From: Deinandra increscens subsp. villosa
Taxonomy: Eukaryota; Streptophyta; Magnoliopsida; Asterales; Asteraceae
Direction of reading: 5' to 3'
Assembly: GCA_039602395.1 (NCBI GenBank)
Contig: JBCNJP010000006.1
Coordinates: 58,960,429 to 59,024,428 of the forward strand
Length of the DNA: 64,000 bases
In this document: one piece after another, positions 1 through 10,091 of the stretch
Position numbering within the stretch: the stretch's first letter is position 1
Layout of the letters: every line of letters starts with the position of its first letter
The notes under the pieces: generated by a model
Told to the model about the DNA's origin: nothing
Database searches by the model: none
Seen by the model: only the letters and a program-made list of their open reading frames with translations
Program-made: the position numbers and the translations under genes

Positions 1-905
1 TAACGAGATGTTTACCCGCCCCGCGCGTTGCTGCGGGGTTGAATTTGTATACAAAAGAAAAAAAAAGTTAAGTGGTATAAAACGTAAAAGTTTAAAAGTC
101 TCGTGGTGAAAGTATAAAACTATAGAAGTATATTAAAAGCGAAAGTAGAAAAGTGAAAAGTTTCGTGCCCCAAAATAGAAGACAAAACAACTTAAAACAA
201 AAATAAAAAACTTTAAAAGTTAGAGTCTAAAAAATTAAGGAGTATAAAACGTAAAAGTCTAAAAGTCTTGTGGTGAAAGTATAAAACTTTAAAAATATAC
301 TAAGTTAAGTGGTATAAAACGTAAAAGTTTAAAAGTTTTGTGGTGAAAGTATAAAACTATAAAAATATACTAAAAACGAAGTAGTATAAAAGTTAAAAGT
401 TTCGTGGCCAAAGTAGAAGACAACAAAACTTAAAACAAAAAAAAATCTAAAAGTTAGAGGGTAAAAAGTTAAGGGGCATAAAACGTAAAAGTCTAACAGT
501 CTTGTAGTAAAAGTATAAAACTATACAAATATACTAAAAACGAAAGTAGAAAAGTTAAAAGTTTCGTGTCCAAAATAGAAAACAACAAAACTTATTATAA
601 AAAAAAACTTTAATAATTAAACGGTACAAAACGTAAGAGTATGAAACAATGTGGCCAAACTATGAGACTAAGAGTTTACTATTTCTTTAAAAAAAACAGT
701 TCGTAAAAATATAGGGGCAGAAAGCGTCAAAACACCAAAGTCATGTGGCCAAAGTTTAAAAAACTAAAACTCTACTATTCATCTATGAATTTTTATTTTT
801 ATTGTATAATATAATAATTAAGAAGTGGATTAATGAGTATGTGTTTGTTGAAATTTTTTTTTGGCTAATAAATATGTAAATGTGGTTAAATGATGGGTGT
901 GTTTT
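1..905. repeat. AT-rich degenerate repeat block
   Basis: A GC-rich hairpin-like motif at about 15-38 (CCCCGCGCGTTGCTGCGGGG) is followed by some 700 bp of imperfect repeats built on GTATAAAACGTAAAAGT and AAAGTTTCGTG, recurring near 67, 236, 307, 477 and 618. Such hairpins followed by AT-rich filler are typical of plant Helitron ends, but no CTRR terminus is visible here and the window edge cuts the region. I see no coding potential. Assignment to a decayed Helitron is an inference. Confidence 0.4.
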
Positions 906-1146
906 AGGGATGTTTATCGGTTTATTCGGCTTTGAAATATTTTTTATACCTAATCGAGAACCGAACCGGTCCTAATTTAAAATGTATCTAACCAAATCGA
1001 ATTCAACCGGTTAAACCGAATTACATAGCTTATTCGATTTTATTATCTGATTAACCCGTTATTATTCACTTTATCCCGATTCGATTATCCGATCAAACCT
1101 TTTACTTATTCAATATCAATAGCATTATCATAAGATTTACAATTAA

Positions 1147-1471
1147 GGTTAATTGCAATGGTTTCGGGGAGGAGGAATCGGGGAGGGTTCGGGGGAGTTC
1201 GGTGGGATCGGGGTGCTCGGGAACACCATTGCGGGTGTCTCGGGGTCCCCGATCGGGGAAGGGGTTTGGGGTCCCGACCTTGAGAAGAAAAAAACGGGGA
1301 AAAGAGAGAGAGTGGGGATTGGGAAGGTTTTTATGGGGTGTTTGGGAGAGTGGGAGAGTGGGAAACCATTGCAATTAAAATGGGGAAAAATGGGAAGGGG
1401 TGGGGAATGATGAGGTGGCACCAAAAATGGAGTGGGGGATTGGGGAAATGGGGAAACCATTGCAATTAACC
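1147..1471. mobile_element. Tourist/PIF-like MITE with G-rich interior
   Basis: A 325-bp element has terminal inverted repeats GGTTAATTGCAATGGTTTC at both ends and a TAA duplication on each side (1144-1146 and 1472-1474). The 3-bp T(A/T)A target duplication is the signature of the PIF/Harbinger superfamily. The interior is dense in GGGG runs on the + strand. Open frames on both strands here are composition artefacts and not genes. Confidence 0.7.
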
Positions 1472-2054
1472 TAAAAATGCAAAATCGATTCACTAGAAGC
1501 GACAAAAAACGATGCCCCAAAATGGAACAAATTGTACCGTGTAATCTTCATAAGATCGTACGATTTCTTTCTTACGACGAGGTGCCTGATGATAGCGAGT
1601 CAACTGGCGAAATCCCTGCGAAGAGGATCAATAGCAATAATTGAGAAGATTTTGAGCGATTTTTTGGCAGAAAATCTCTGATAGGAGATGAAATTATTGA
1701 AAAAGAAGACTGCGGGTGAGTTTTGATTCCCGAAAGGGTAAAAAGAGAGGTCTACTGTGAGTATAATATCATGAAACGCAGAAGGAAACTGTATCGTGGG
1801 TCCATCTCTATCCACTCTGCATCTGAACCGTCTATTTTTGAGGGTGTATTTTTGTTAAGTTTTACGTGGTCCTCCCTTTGATTAATATTTTTATTTAGAG
1901 GAATGAAGTAATTAGACTATTAGAGCAACTTTTTTTTATTATTGTCAATCTGATACAAATTTATTTGGTTGATGTTTTTGTCTTTTAGTTGGTGGTTTTA
2001 CATTTAGTTTCCGATTGTAGTTTGACGTAGTAGTTTGAAAGTAGAGTAGATTTA

Positions 2055-2390
2055 AGAAAAATGGATTCAAATAATCTTAATTTTTTAGGTTGGCCGGTAA
2101 AAATCTCACTTTTAATAATCAATTCTAATGGTCTTAACTTTCACCATATTTACTAATAATAGTCTCGCTGTTAAAAAACTTAGCACCGTTAAGTTTTTGC
2201 TGACGTGGCAGCTGACTTTGCTTACGTGGCAGATGTTACGTCAGTAAAAATTTAACGGTGTTAAGTTTTTTTCACGGCGGGACCATTATTAGTAAATAGG
2301 ACGAAAGTTTGGACCAATGTGAGTGATTGTTGAAAGTGAGATTATTGCCGGCCAACCTTCAAAGTTGTGATTATTTAAATCCAATTTTTC
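2055..2390. mobile_element. Small Mutator-like (MULE) MITE
   Basis: Long inverted arms (left: AAAATGGATTCAAATAATC... with GGTTGGCCGG; right: its complement) flank a centre holding TAACGGTG and GACGTGGCA motifs. A 9-bp near-duplication, GTAGATTTA (2046-2054) and ATAGATTTA (2391-2399), flanks it with one mismatch, as expected of Mutator-like elements. It shares design and end motif (GAAAATTGGATT) with the elements at 14679-27252, 57964-58313 and 62159-63098. Confidence 0.6.
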
Positions 2391-2763
2391 ATAGATTTAT
2401 CGTTAAAAGTTTATTTTTTTTTCCGATGCGTTTTCAAAAAGATCAAATATCAATAATTTCAAGAAAACATGTAAGGCTTGAATTTGGAAACCGCACGGCC
2501 CCAGGCCGTTTCACACAGTATGGAAACCACATGCAAGCCGCCCAAGTCTCCTCCAAACCGCATGCATACCGCCCTCCCTGAGAGCTTCAAACTCAAAAAA
2601 ATAAACGTACATTGTTAGTCAACGTTACGAATTTCAAAAATTATCATCTACTTTCCAAATCCCGTTTGGTTCGGTTTTCAAACAGACATAGAAAACTTCG
2701 AACTCCGAATAAAACCAACTTAATAGTCTGATAAATCAATATCTGAACCGATAAACACCCCTA

Positions 2764-3425
2764 GGTTCAGAAAAACCTAGAAGATTAAGTTGGTTGAGTG
2801 ATGTTTTGTTTGAACGGCGTAAACAAATATATATTAAAAAACTAAACTAACCCATCTAGCTAGAACTAGAAACGGTTTTGAAGCTATAAAATTACTTTAA
2901 ACGAACACACAGGGCCGGTCCAAGGTCTATGTATGGAGGCCCAAAACTTTAATAGAATCAAGTTTTATGGCATTTTAGATATGCCTATTGGGCTACTGAC
3001 TATCGAAACATTTTGATATATGGGCTCTAGCAAGAAAAAATTATGTGGCCCAATGAAAACTATACAACTTACAAGATCTGTAATTTTGTTTAGAATAAAA
3101 ATTGATATGCGGGTGTTGCTCTTGCCTCTTGTTACGGGTTAAATGTCTAGTATGTTATTAAACATGTGTAACTACGGGTTTTTCACATACCGTTTAAAAA
3201 TCAGATCATATGAAGTTATAACGAATTGGTTAAACACAGAGCAATTTAATATATAATTTATTTAAAACTTTTTGATTATATAAATTTATAATTATAACAA
3301 TGAAAATTGAAGATGAATAGGAGAGTTTTAGTATCTCATAGTTTGGCCACATGATTTTGTAGCTTTGACATTTTATACCCCTAAAAGTTTTATTATATTT
3401 ATAAGTATTCCTTTCTTGAACATGG
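2764..3425. other. Intergenic, no recognisable gene
   Basis: AT-rich spacer. One GGGCCGGTCC motif near 2912 resembles an end of a common plant TIR repeat, but I found no matching opposite end. Nothing else is supported. Confidence 0.5.
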
Positions 3426-3429
3426 AACA

Positions 3430-6235
3430 GTCTGGAAGACTCATGTATCTTTCTCTTTCTCTTTCACTTTAGGGTTTTCCCCGTCGATCTGTTATGCCGG
3501 TTGGGTGACTTCCGTCGTCGCCGAGTTTAATCTCCGGTGACCGGATGGGTGATGGTTGGTGTTTGTAATATTTTGCGGTGGTTCTTACTGCCTGATTGGC
3601 TTCCGCCGTCGGCGTGTCTCATCTCCCGTGGTTGGGTTGCTGTCGACCTTTTCAAACCCATTTTAGGGTTTACTCGGCGGCGCCGCTACGACTGACCTTT
3701 GATGTCGTTGCTGTGCATGTCGTCGTATTTATGTTTGGCTTGAGTTGCGATGATGGATCTGGCGACGAGACGGCGTATAGCGCAACCGTCGTCGGAATCT
3801 GAGCTACTGTTATGTGGTTTACACATTTGTTGTCTTTGATTTGGGACTGTTCTACGATTTGAAAGAAATTGGGTTTCGTAGGCTGTCTCTTCGGCGCCGG
3901 AGGTTTTTAAAAACCTAGATCTGAAATCTCCGGCTTCTCCTACTGCTCTGTTGGACTGATTGTCATTTTAGGGTTTTCAATAACTCATATCTGAATGCTA
4001 AGGTAAGTTATGATGTATCTATTCTACTTTGAGGATGCGGTTGACCATGGTTTCATTTCATAGTGATTCGCTGAGGCTAATTGAATGATATTGATTGTCC
4101 CTTTCTGTTTCTGTTGAGGCTTGGTTATGATAACCGAGGGTGGTTTCGTGGCTTCTGTTGTGAGTCCCTTATTCTGTTAATTTTATGTTTCAATAGATGA
4201 TCTCTATGGTGGTTTGCATATGGCCCTTCTTTGTCGCTACACTATTTTACATACAATGCACTTGCTTTCTGTTGACGTTTGTATGGGCTATGATGAGACA
4301 GATATGTGTTTGAGGTAGTGGTAACGAATAGGCGTGAACTTTGTTTATCGCAGTCGTAGCACATCCGAACTCTTGATCTGAGCATTTAGTGCTATGATGA
4401 TTTATATCGTTTATCTGAGCCGTGGTTCTTCATAATTGCTTTTGATATAATTTGAGAAGTTCTACACTGCAATGAAATAATTTATTCTTTTGAGGCTATG
4501 ATTAAATTTTCATGAGCTTCTCCTACTGATGTTCTTCATTTGTCCCATTGACGCTATTCTGCTAACGAAATAATATGTCCATTTAAGGCTATGATGAATC
4601 TTTTCTGAGCCTCTGTTTGTGTTGTTCTTCATGGTTTGTATGAAGATGTGAGGCCAGTTTTCTCACCCTATGTTGGTGCTATTTTCTTTGTTATTGTTTT
4701 CTGCAAAACGATTGAAGAATGTTAGTCCTATCATAAACAGGTTCAGGTATACGAGACGATTGAAGTATATTAGTCCTATCATAAACAGTTTCAAGTTGCC
4801 TGCCGCAAAGTATTCTTCATACAATTTTTTCTATTTGCAGGATCTGATAGAAGAATTCTTCGTCTACGCAGGAGGGTATTACTTAAAAGGTAACTTTCAT
4901 TTGTAGTAAAAGAGAGAGAGAGAGAGATAGCAACTTAAGTGTAATCCCTAATGTCTATTTATTTTTTCTTGCTTTATTTTGTTAGTTTGTTCTTAGTTTG
5001 TGATATCACTTTTAGTTCTTTTTCTTTACTCAAGGATTGCTTCATCTTTTGGAGTAGAGCATTGAATAATAAAAATTTAAACTTTCATATCTGAGGTTTT
5101 GTACATTGTATGTTCTATTATTAGCTTCTTGTGTTAATGCTCTCTCTTCTTAATTTTTGGGTGCAGGTGTGGGAATTAATCTGCATTCGTTGTTATGTGT
5201 GATTTAAGGTGAGTTTCTTATGTATCCTACTCCTTTTTTGTTGTTGTATGCTTTGTTCCTTATGGATCTTTAAGATAATTGCTGTTAGTTAGTCACTAAA
5301 AATCATAAGCATGCTACAAATTGTAAGGTGGGAGGAATGTGCAAAAAGGTAGAACCAAAAGCCTAAAACATCATGAGGGTATAAGTTTTAAGAGATATAG
5401 AAATTATATAATGTCACAATTGGACCGGCTCTGTCTATAAAATGCTCCTCAGTACTAATTATTTGTTATATAAATATGAGGTCTGTTAAGGATTCTTCGG
5501 ATGAACTATATGAAACTATTAAATAATAGATGAACATAATGAAAATCTAATTTCTCTTCAACCCTTCATTAAGATGAAGGTGCATTCTGGATTTCAATGT
5601 TATTGGCTAATTTTCTAATACTCTTGCATAAAGTGCAAAAGCAAACCTCTTATATATCATAACAAGTAACTTTCTAATACTGGTCAAATGGGTCAGCATT
5701 CAGGACTTTTGGGTAACATGTCAAATGGATCCGGATCAAAATGGGTAACCGTTTAACATGGTTAAATTACTTATGACCCATTATGGTTACTTTATAAATA
5801 GCAAAGAATGTAGGTTTTGCACTGCTTATACATTCATCATCGAAAACGCAGGTTAGTCATGTCACTTGACTATTATGTACAAACATGCATCTTTTAACTA
5901 CGAACATTAGAAATGGTGGATTGGTTAATGCTTCAGCAGGGAATAGCTTCGCAACTTTGGAGACAGGGGTTTGAAGGTTTTGGTAGCACAAATTAGTCGC
6001 TTAACTGATGTTTGATTGCCTCAGCAGGAGTTGTTTGCAGGTATTGTTGTTGCTTTCATTTTAATTGGCTTAATTTTCAAATATTAAATGGCCTTTTTAT
6101 GAAGTGTAATTGTTTTTTAGGATGGATCACTGAATTCGATGATCTAAACTTCCGATTTCATCTACTTGGCTAAGAGTTCAAATGGATATTTGGCTGCCTC
6201 AAGATGTCAAAAAAATGGTTGCACATATCTCAGGT
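3430..6235 (+). ncRNA. Possible spliced non-coding transcript (snoRNA-host-like)
   Basis: No long open frame exists, yet the + strand shows a chain of plausible splice signals. Donor AAG|GTAAGTTATG lies near 4001; acceptor TTTGCAG near 4840 with donor AAAAG|GTAACT near 4890; acceptor GGTGCAG near 5167 with donor AAG|GTGAGTT near 5210; acceptors near 5939, 6027 and 6120; and a donor near 6235. Three TAGGGTTTT telo-box-like motifs occur at about 3472, 3662 and 3970, as in promoters of translation and snoRNA genes. The first intron holds repeated ATGATGA...CTGA (box C/D-like) units near 4290, 4392 and 4588. An alternative is a decayed protein gene. Exon boundaries are my reading and are unsupported by transcripts. 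Confidence 0.3.
4287..4384 (+). ncRNA. Candidate box C/D snoRNA
   Basis: GCT-ATGATGA (box C) at about 4289 and CTGA-GC (box D) at about 4378-4383 are spaced about 85 nt apart, the usual length of a C/D snoRNA, with only a 2-3 bp terminal stem. It lies in the first intron of the proposed non-coding transcript. I could not match the region upstream of box D to an rRNA target, so this stays a weak candidate. Confidence 0.2.
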
Positions 6236-6362
6236 TATAACTTGGTTTTTTAGCATTCAATATGTATAACGTTAGATGGGTGGATGGCCATTTTGTGAGT
6301 GAGAAAGACTTTTAGTGTTTTTCCAATACAAAAACTACTTTTTAAATTATATAAACAAGTAA

Positions 6363-6391
6363 CTAGGAGTCCGCCCGTCGCAACGCGCGGG
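6363..6391 (-). mobile_element. Putative Helitron 3' terminus
   Basis: Read on the minus strand, a GC-rich hairpin (CCCGCGCGTTGCGACGGG) is followed at about 5 nt by CTAG and then a host T, the Helitron 3' signature. The element would extend to the right. A related hairpin at about 6891-6915 lacks the CTAG. I could not place the 5' TC end, so its length is unknown. Confidence 0.4.
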
Positions 6392-7200
6392 TGTACTTTT
6401 TGGTGTGTAATATCTGTTACTAACTGCTGCTACTTGCACATGATAATTACTTGCGATTTGCTATTACAGGCATAGACTCTCACATTTATTTAAACTTTAC
6501 CTCATACAATTGTTCTATGTCCCAGATCTGTTGTTGGTTCAAATTAGTTTTGCTACAATTGAATATGCTCAGTTATGGCAATCTCTAACTATCACTAACC
6601 AAACATTTAAAAACTGCTGGTACGCCATAAACAATTGGAGGTCTTTTGCAACGCAATACAGCATTGAGATTGAATAGTAAATTCGTCTCCGATATGATTT
6701 CAACATCAAAGCAATTTTCATATCTAAAATCGTAGGCTACATGTTTTGGTAGTGGTTTGTAAGAAATAGCCTAAACTTTTCACTTTTGTACTATATATTT
6801 TGGTTGGGCTGTGACAAATACCTTAAACATATATAACTCTACTACTACTACTATTTTTGTCATGTTCGCATTCAGTGATCACTTAATATGCCCCGCCGCA
6901 ACGCGCGGAGGGGTCATCCATCTTGTTATAATTAATGCAATTTGTGATAAAGCTAAAAGAAAACAATTAAAAACGATAAAAGCCTCAAATAAGTTGTAGT
7001 TTGTATGTAGTATTGTAGTTTAACTTAAATTATGTTTGGATGCCCCCATAAAATTTGAACAATAAATTACAAGATCTGCAATTTTGTTTAGAATGACTTT
7101 AGGATGGGGAAGCCAAATTACAAGATACGTTATGAAATTGGTTCTTCTTTACAAATAGGATTGGAGGTTTCTATTTGTGTGATACTAGTTTGTGGTCACG
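6392..7200. other. Repeat-rich spacer
   Basis: AT-rich DNA with a second Helitron-like hairpin at 6891-6915 and a short phrase (ACAAGATCTGCAATTTTGTTTAG) at about 7070 that also occurs near 3072. No supported gene. Confidence 0.4.
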
Positions 7201-7209
7201 TGTTATCTG

Positions 7210-7700
7210 GTCTATTCATGATGGTGATTTTGGAGGGTTTTCTTTTAGAAAAAAAAAAAAAAAACTATCGTTTGGAATCGTATTGTTGGTGCCACCAACA
7301 AATGCCATGACAAAAGTTTTATCCTTTTGAAAGCGGTTCGAAAAAAAGTGGGAAGGGACGATATGACTAGATTTGGAAGGAGACTTGGGTTGACGATCGT
7401 CCTCTTAGTATCATTTTTTCGCGTCTTTTTGCTCTTTCACTGAATAAAGATGGCGCCATATCAATTATCGCGATAATATATAGTTGGTTATGGTTTTGGC
7501 GGCGCATGGTTAAGGGTGGTGTCGAGCAAAACAATTTGATGATCTTCTTGTTTTGTTGGGGGATTACATTTTCTCGTATAAGTCTGATAAATGGGTTTGG
7601 GATTTAGATGGTGACTATTGTTTCTTGGTTAAAAGCATTTGCAATCGAATTAACAGTTTTTACTTGTCGGTTGGAGATTTTGAAACTCAATGGTTAAGAG
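7210..7700 (+). pseudogene. LINE retrotransposon remnant (C-terminal region)
   Basis: Conceptual translation across frameshifts gives the motif series found just after the reverse transcriptase of plant L1-type LINEs: a KVGRDD segment, WVDDRPLS, IFSRLFALSLNKDG, WRRMVKGGVE and the DLDGDYCFLVKS segment. An A-rich run at 7250-7263 breaks the frame. No reverse transcriptase core, poly-A tail or target duplication was identified. It abuts the left end of the segmental duplication at about 7721. Confidence 0.65.
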
Positions 7701-7834
7701 CATGTTTGGATGTCCATTTAGTTAGATGACTTCATTTACTATTTTTCGAATTTTAGTTTTGATTATTGAACTTAAATAAGATAAATTTAACTAGTGTATG
7801 AACATTATATATGTTGGAGGGGTTGGGCCTGGGC

Positions 7835-8200
7835 TTTTCCTTTTGCTGGCCCTACGGGCGGGCATCCCTGCAACGAAAGCAGCATTGTTTGTCACCACCC
7901 GAGACGTAAAAGATTCTAGAGTCCAGGCTAAAAATACATGCATAGATAGTGGTCTAATGATAAGGCCGACGATGGAAGCTCGGGACGGAGCCGTATGATG
8001 CGGAATTCTCACGTATGGTTCCCTAAGAAAGGAGTGGCTAGCTACTGGAGCTTCGACCAATCACCACCGGTAAATTTCCGCTTTGGGGCCACCCCTTACT
8101 CTACCATTATTATAGGGGTATGGGGTTCGAGACAAAGAAAGATCAAGGCAGCATATCAGCTTTTCCTTTATACTTTATTGGATCTGTTTTTATGTTATTA
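7835..8200 (+). pseudogene. nad4: Mitochondrial nad4 fragment (NUMT): intron 1 end plus exon 2 start
   Basis: The 3' part (about 8104-8200) reads as NADH dehydrogenase subunit 4: IIIGVWGSRQRKIKAAYQ followed by FLYTLL. A lost base after that shifts the frame. Immediately upstream, GAGCCGTATG...CTCACGTATGGTTC (about 7988-8024) is a group II intron domain V, so the segment came from mitochondrial DNA and not from processed mRNA. Copy 2 of the duplication lacks it: there the flanks join as GGGC-CTCCTTTGA-GCTAAAG. The right junction shares AGCTA with mitochondrial sequence, suggesting microhomology-mediated capture. It is non-functional in the nucleus. Confidence 0.85.
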
Positions 8201-8363
8201 GCTAAAGCCATCACACGGGCCTTGCCCATCAATATAATAATGCACCTGATGCTGAAAGTTTAAACCCAGGTGAACTGTGAACAGGTGATTTTTCTACATA
8301 TGCTTTTGTTGATACACATGTACATACATTAATTTATGCATATAGACAAAATCAAACATGTTA

Positions 8364-8663
8364 GAGCATTCACAGTCCATTCCTTATAATGGATGTGAGT
8401 GTAAACTGTAAAAATTGAGGTGTAGTTTTGAGTGGTTGTGAGTAGAGGTAAGAGAAATATTTGAGGAAAAAATTGGTGAATCCTTATATTTGAAGAAAAA
8501 TTTAGTAAATTTGTAAAATTTGAGGTTTGAAAAGAGAGAAAAGGTAATGATAAAAGTATTAAAAAATATTATTTAATTATGGTTGTGAGTGGAAGAGAGA
8601 GAACAAGTAATGATAAATATATAAATTATAAGGATAAGGATAGGGAATGGGCTGCGAATGCTC
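8364..8663. mobile_element. Tourist-like MITE (GAGCATTCAC family), copy A
   Basis: A 300-bp element has inverted ends GAGCATTCACAGTCCATTCC and GGGAATGGGCTGCGAATGCTC. It is flanked by TTA on both sides (8361-8363 and 8664-8666). The duplicated locus near 60030 has the unoccupied sequence ATGTTAAGAATTG, which confirms insertion with a TTA duplication (PIF/Harbinger type). Confidence 0.85.
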
Positions 8664-8804
8664 TTAGGAATAGTAACTTCTAGGTTGACGTGGCAGCCTA
8701 GCAGCAGTCCACATGACGTCACGGTTTCAGTCGGTTACAAACCGGTTTCTATGTGATGTATATTTAACTAAAAGCATCAAAGAACCATAAAAACTAACTA
8801 CTTA

Positions 8805-9094
8805 GAGCATTCACAACCCGTTTGGTATATTTGATGTGAGTGTAGTTCTTAAAATTTAAGGTTTAGTTGTAAGTGGTTGTGAGTGGAGGACAAAAAAAAA
8901 ATATTGAAAATCTGTATATTTTAAAAGAAAAATGTGAATTCTGTAAAATTTGAGGTTTAGTTGTGAGCGGAAGAGAGAGAAAATGATATAAAAATGTATT
9001 ATTTAATTGTGATTGTGAGTAAAAAAAGAGAAAAATAATAATAATAAATGTATAAATTATAAGGATAAGGATTAGGAATGGGTTATAAATACTT
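8805..9094. mobile_element. Tourist-like MITE (GAGCATTCAC family), copy B
   Basis: A 290-bp relative of the element at 8364-8663 starts GAGCATTCACAACCC and has a decayed right end GGGTTATAAATACTT. TTA flanks it at 8802-8804 and 9095-9097. The second duplication copy (about 61860) has no insertion at this point. Open frames inside are chance. Confidence 0.8.
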
Positions 9095-10091
9095 TTATGA
9101 GGTTGCATTTTGTACATATTATTATATAGTAAAGTAATACTAAATAGTATATATTAATTAATATATGTAAATTGTTTGGAATGAAAGAATTTAAGTGTTG
9201 CCTTTTGGTAGGTCAAGAGAGCTTGATACCAAAAAGAATTGCATAGAGGCTCGACTAGATTAATTAAATAGGTGTTAGTGTAACATGACTAGTGTTGGCG
9301 ATACGATGAATCTTGATGGTAATAAGACTATCTGTAATGGACGTGTTAGCCCCCTGTATAATTGGGTGGTGTCCCCGAGACGCTATCGGTGAAAATCCTA
9401 TCGCAATAGTGATAACTCCTTCATCCTCACACAATCTGAAATTCTTATTTAATAGGAGAGTTTTTCGTTAAAAAAAATATAATAAATAATAATTTAGTTA
9501 GTTTATTTAGTTAATTAAACTAAAATCATAACCAATAACCAAAATGATCACCATTTTGAACAAGATACAGAGTGATCAGTCACAGTTTTAATATTCACTT
9601 TCGACGATCGTACTCCAATGATCGCCATTCCGTATCCGTTTCGTTAATTCAAGACACCCATTCCACTTCTCCGCAGTCATTATTTCCACTCTTGATTAGC
9701 CAATTTGATCTCTTCATAAAAGTGTGAAAAACAGAGCAATCTGTTGTTAAATTCGCCCATTTTAATTTAATCCCGTTTTGCCATCTATTAAATTCAAGAC
9801 ACCCAGTAATTCAATTTCAAATCTTTTCCTTTTTTGCACATCATAATCTCCATGATCCATATCTTTTTGATCTCCAAGGGATCTGAGTTGGATTTTTTTT
9901 CGTACATTTCTATTTCCTGTCAATTTTCCCATGTGGGGGTGTGATTTTCGTGATACTGGTCAGGATTGCTTTTAGTAAAGATTTCATTATTTTGGGCAAA
10001 AAAGCGGAAACTAAAAAGTGTGTTATGTCTGCACACAAGGTGTTTGTGAAATTGCCTGACTGAACAAACCTGCATTATTTTCCCCTGTAAA

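Larger units (their letters stand above)
906..2763. mobile_element. Possible decayed hAT-like element with nested insertions
   Basis: The left end (TAGGGATGTTTATCGG, about 906) and the right end (CCGATAAACACCCCTA, about 2748-2763) are inverted repeats of each other, of the TAGGGGTG type common in plant hAT elements. No 8-bp target duplication is visible, so the pairing could be two fragments of one family. Two smaller TIR elements (1147-1471 and 2055-2390) sit inside. No transposase fragment was seen. Confidence 0.3.

Noticed and set aside
3596..3802. Short + strand protein frame
   Set aside because: It has no recognisable domain and lies in the GC-rich first exon-like stretch of a likely non-coding transcript.
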